Positions 63,806 to 64,000 of a DNA stretch of 64,000 bases are shown one piece after another. A program made the translations under genes and the position numbers. The notes beneath the pieces were generated by a model that searched no databases, was not told the origin of the DNA, and worked only from the letters and a program-made list of their open reading frames with translations. This stretch comes from Alcanivorax sp. DP30. GTDB lineage: Bacteria > Pseudomonadota > Gammaproteobacteria > Pseudomonadales > Alcanivoracaceae. The stretch lies in assembly GCF_009882945.1 (NCBI RefSeq), contig NZ_WTUY01000005.1, positions 1 through 64,000 on the forward strand, written 5' to 3'. How positions within the stretch are numbered: position 1 is the stretch's first letter; each line of letters starts with the position of its first letter.

Positions 63806-64000
63806 ATGCAAGTGATCCTGCTGGAAACCATCAAGAACCTGGGCGACCTGGGTGCTGTGGTTGACGTACGTTCCGGTTACGGCCGTAACTTCCTGATCCC
63901 CCAGGGCAAGGCTCTGCCGGCCACCAAGGCCAACCTGGCAGAAGTTGACGCCCGTCGTGCGGAACTGGAAAAGCACGCTGCCGAGCAGCTGGGTGCCGCT
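63806..64000 (+). CDS. rplI: 50S ribosomal protein bL9 (5' part)
   Basis: The first 65 residues of bL9, [21 protein letters not shown] with the [13 protein letters not shown] segment. The gene runs off the right end of the window. GAGGGG precedes the ATG. Confidence 0.97.
   Translation, partial: MQVILLETIKNLGDLGAVVDVRSGYGRNFLIPQGKALPATKANLAEVDARRAELEKHAAEQLGAA

Noticed and set aside
1-64000. CRISPR arrays, rRNA genes, transposase or insertion-sequence genes
   Set aside because: No spaced identical repeats, no rRNA-like sequence and no DDE or HUH transposase other than the Gp2-like protein were seen.

Overview
The window looks like a chromosomal segment of a hydrocarbon-degrading gammaproteobacterium, most likely Alcanivorax or a close relative. 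The clues are a CYP153 operon in the order AraC regulator / ferredoxin / P450 / GMC dehydrogenase / ferredoxin reductase, which I recall from A. borkumensis, together with FadL-type uptake, many acyl-CoA genes, and a gammaproteobacterial core block (rnr, rlmB, rpsF-priB-rpsR-rplI). The species call is inference. No search was run.

Layout. From about 57.68 kb to the right end is conserved core: tRNA-Leu(CAG) on the minus strand, RNase R, RlmB, two secreted proteins of unknown function, and the bS6/PriB/bS18/bL9 operon. Directly beyond the tRNA 3' end lies a P4-type tyrosine integrase (56.1-57.5 kb). Everything to its left reads as one large genomic island, or several nested ones, whose far end is outside the window. 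The left part (0-15 kb) is mobile-element material: a broken HerA/VirB4-like ATPase, an inovirus Gp2/YagK-like protein with a perfect stem-loop upstream, a SIR2-domain defence-type protein of 1277 aa followed by two small membrane proteins, two lipoproteins, and a minus-strand block of YqaJ exonuclease, metal-binding protein, DUF932 and RadC-like genes. An RND efflux operon with its TetR repressor follows (15-20 kb).

The central 20-42 kb is a catabolic region that I could not match to a described pathway. It has four transcription units: (A) PF10118 protein, BtrH/DUF4872 protein, double-hotdog thioesterase, acyl-CoA ligase, an acyl-CoA dehydrogenase pair and a GMC oxidoreductase; (B) alpha/beta hydrolase, EthA/AlmA-like Baeyer-Villiger-type monooxygenase (BVMO), SDR and PF10118 protein; (C) FadL-like porin and a 1026-aa lipoprotein; (D) PF10118 protein, SDR, HSL-type esterase and a second BVMO. 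All four units carry the same 20-bp operator-like sequence (ATTTGG-N8-CCAAAT) upstream, and a TetR gene lies beside the last copy. Units B and D each hold the same four activities. The three PF10118 proteins carry an E / ExxH / E / ExxH pattern like ferritin-type diiron enzymes. This suggests a hydroxylate - oxidise - insert oxygen - hydrolyse route for cyclic, branched or subterminally oxidised hydrocarbons, with PF10118 as candidate hydroxylase.

At 43-49 kb sits the CYP153 terminal alkane hydroxylation operon, with an AraC-type regulator and phased direct repeats in its promoter. At 49.6-55.9 kb is a peroxisome-like beta-oxidation set: TetR, acyl-CoA dehydrogenase, a fusion of SDR, hydratase-2 and three SCP2 domains (MFE-2-like), and an SCP-x-type thiolase, suited to branched or sterol-like acyl-CoAs. 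Together the island appears to supply uptake, initial oxidation, ring or chain cleavage, CoA activation and beta-oxidation for hydrophobic substrates, plus efflux and phage defence.
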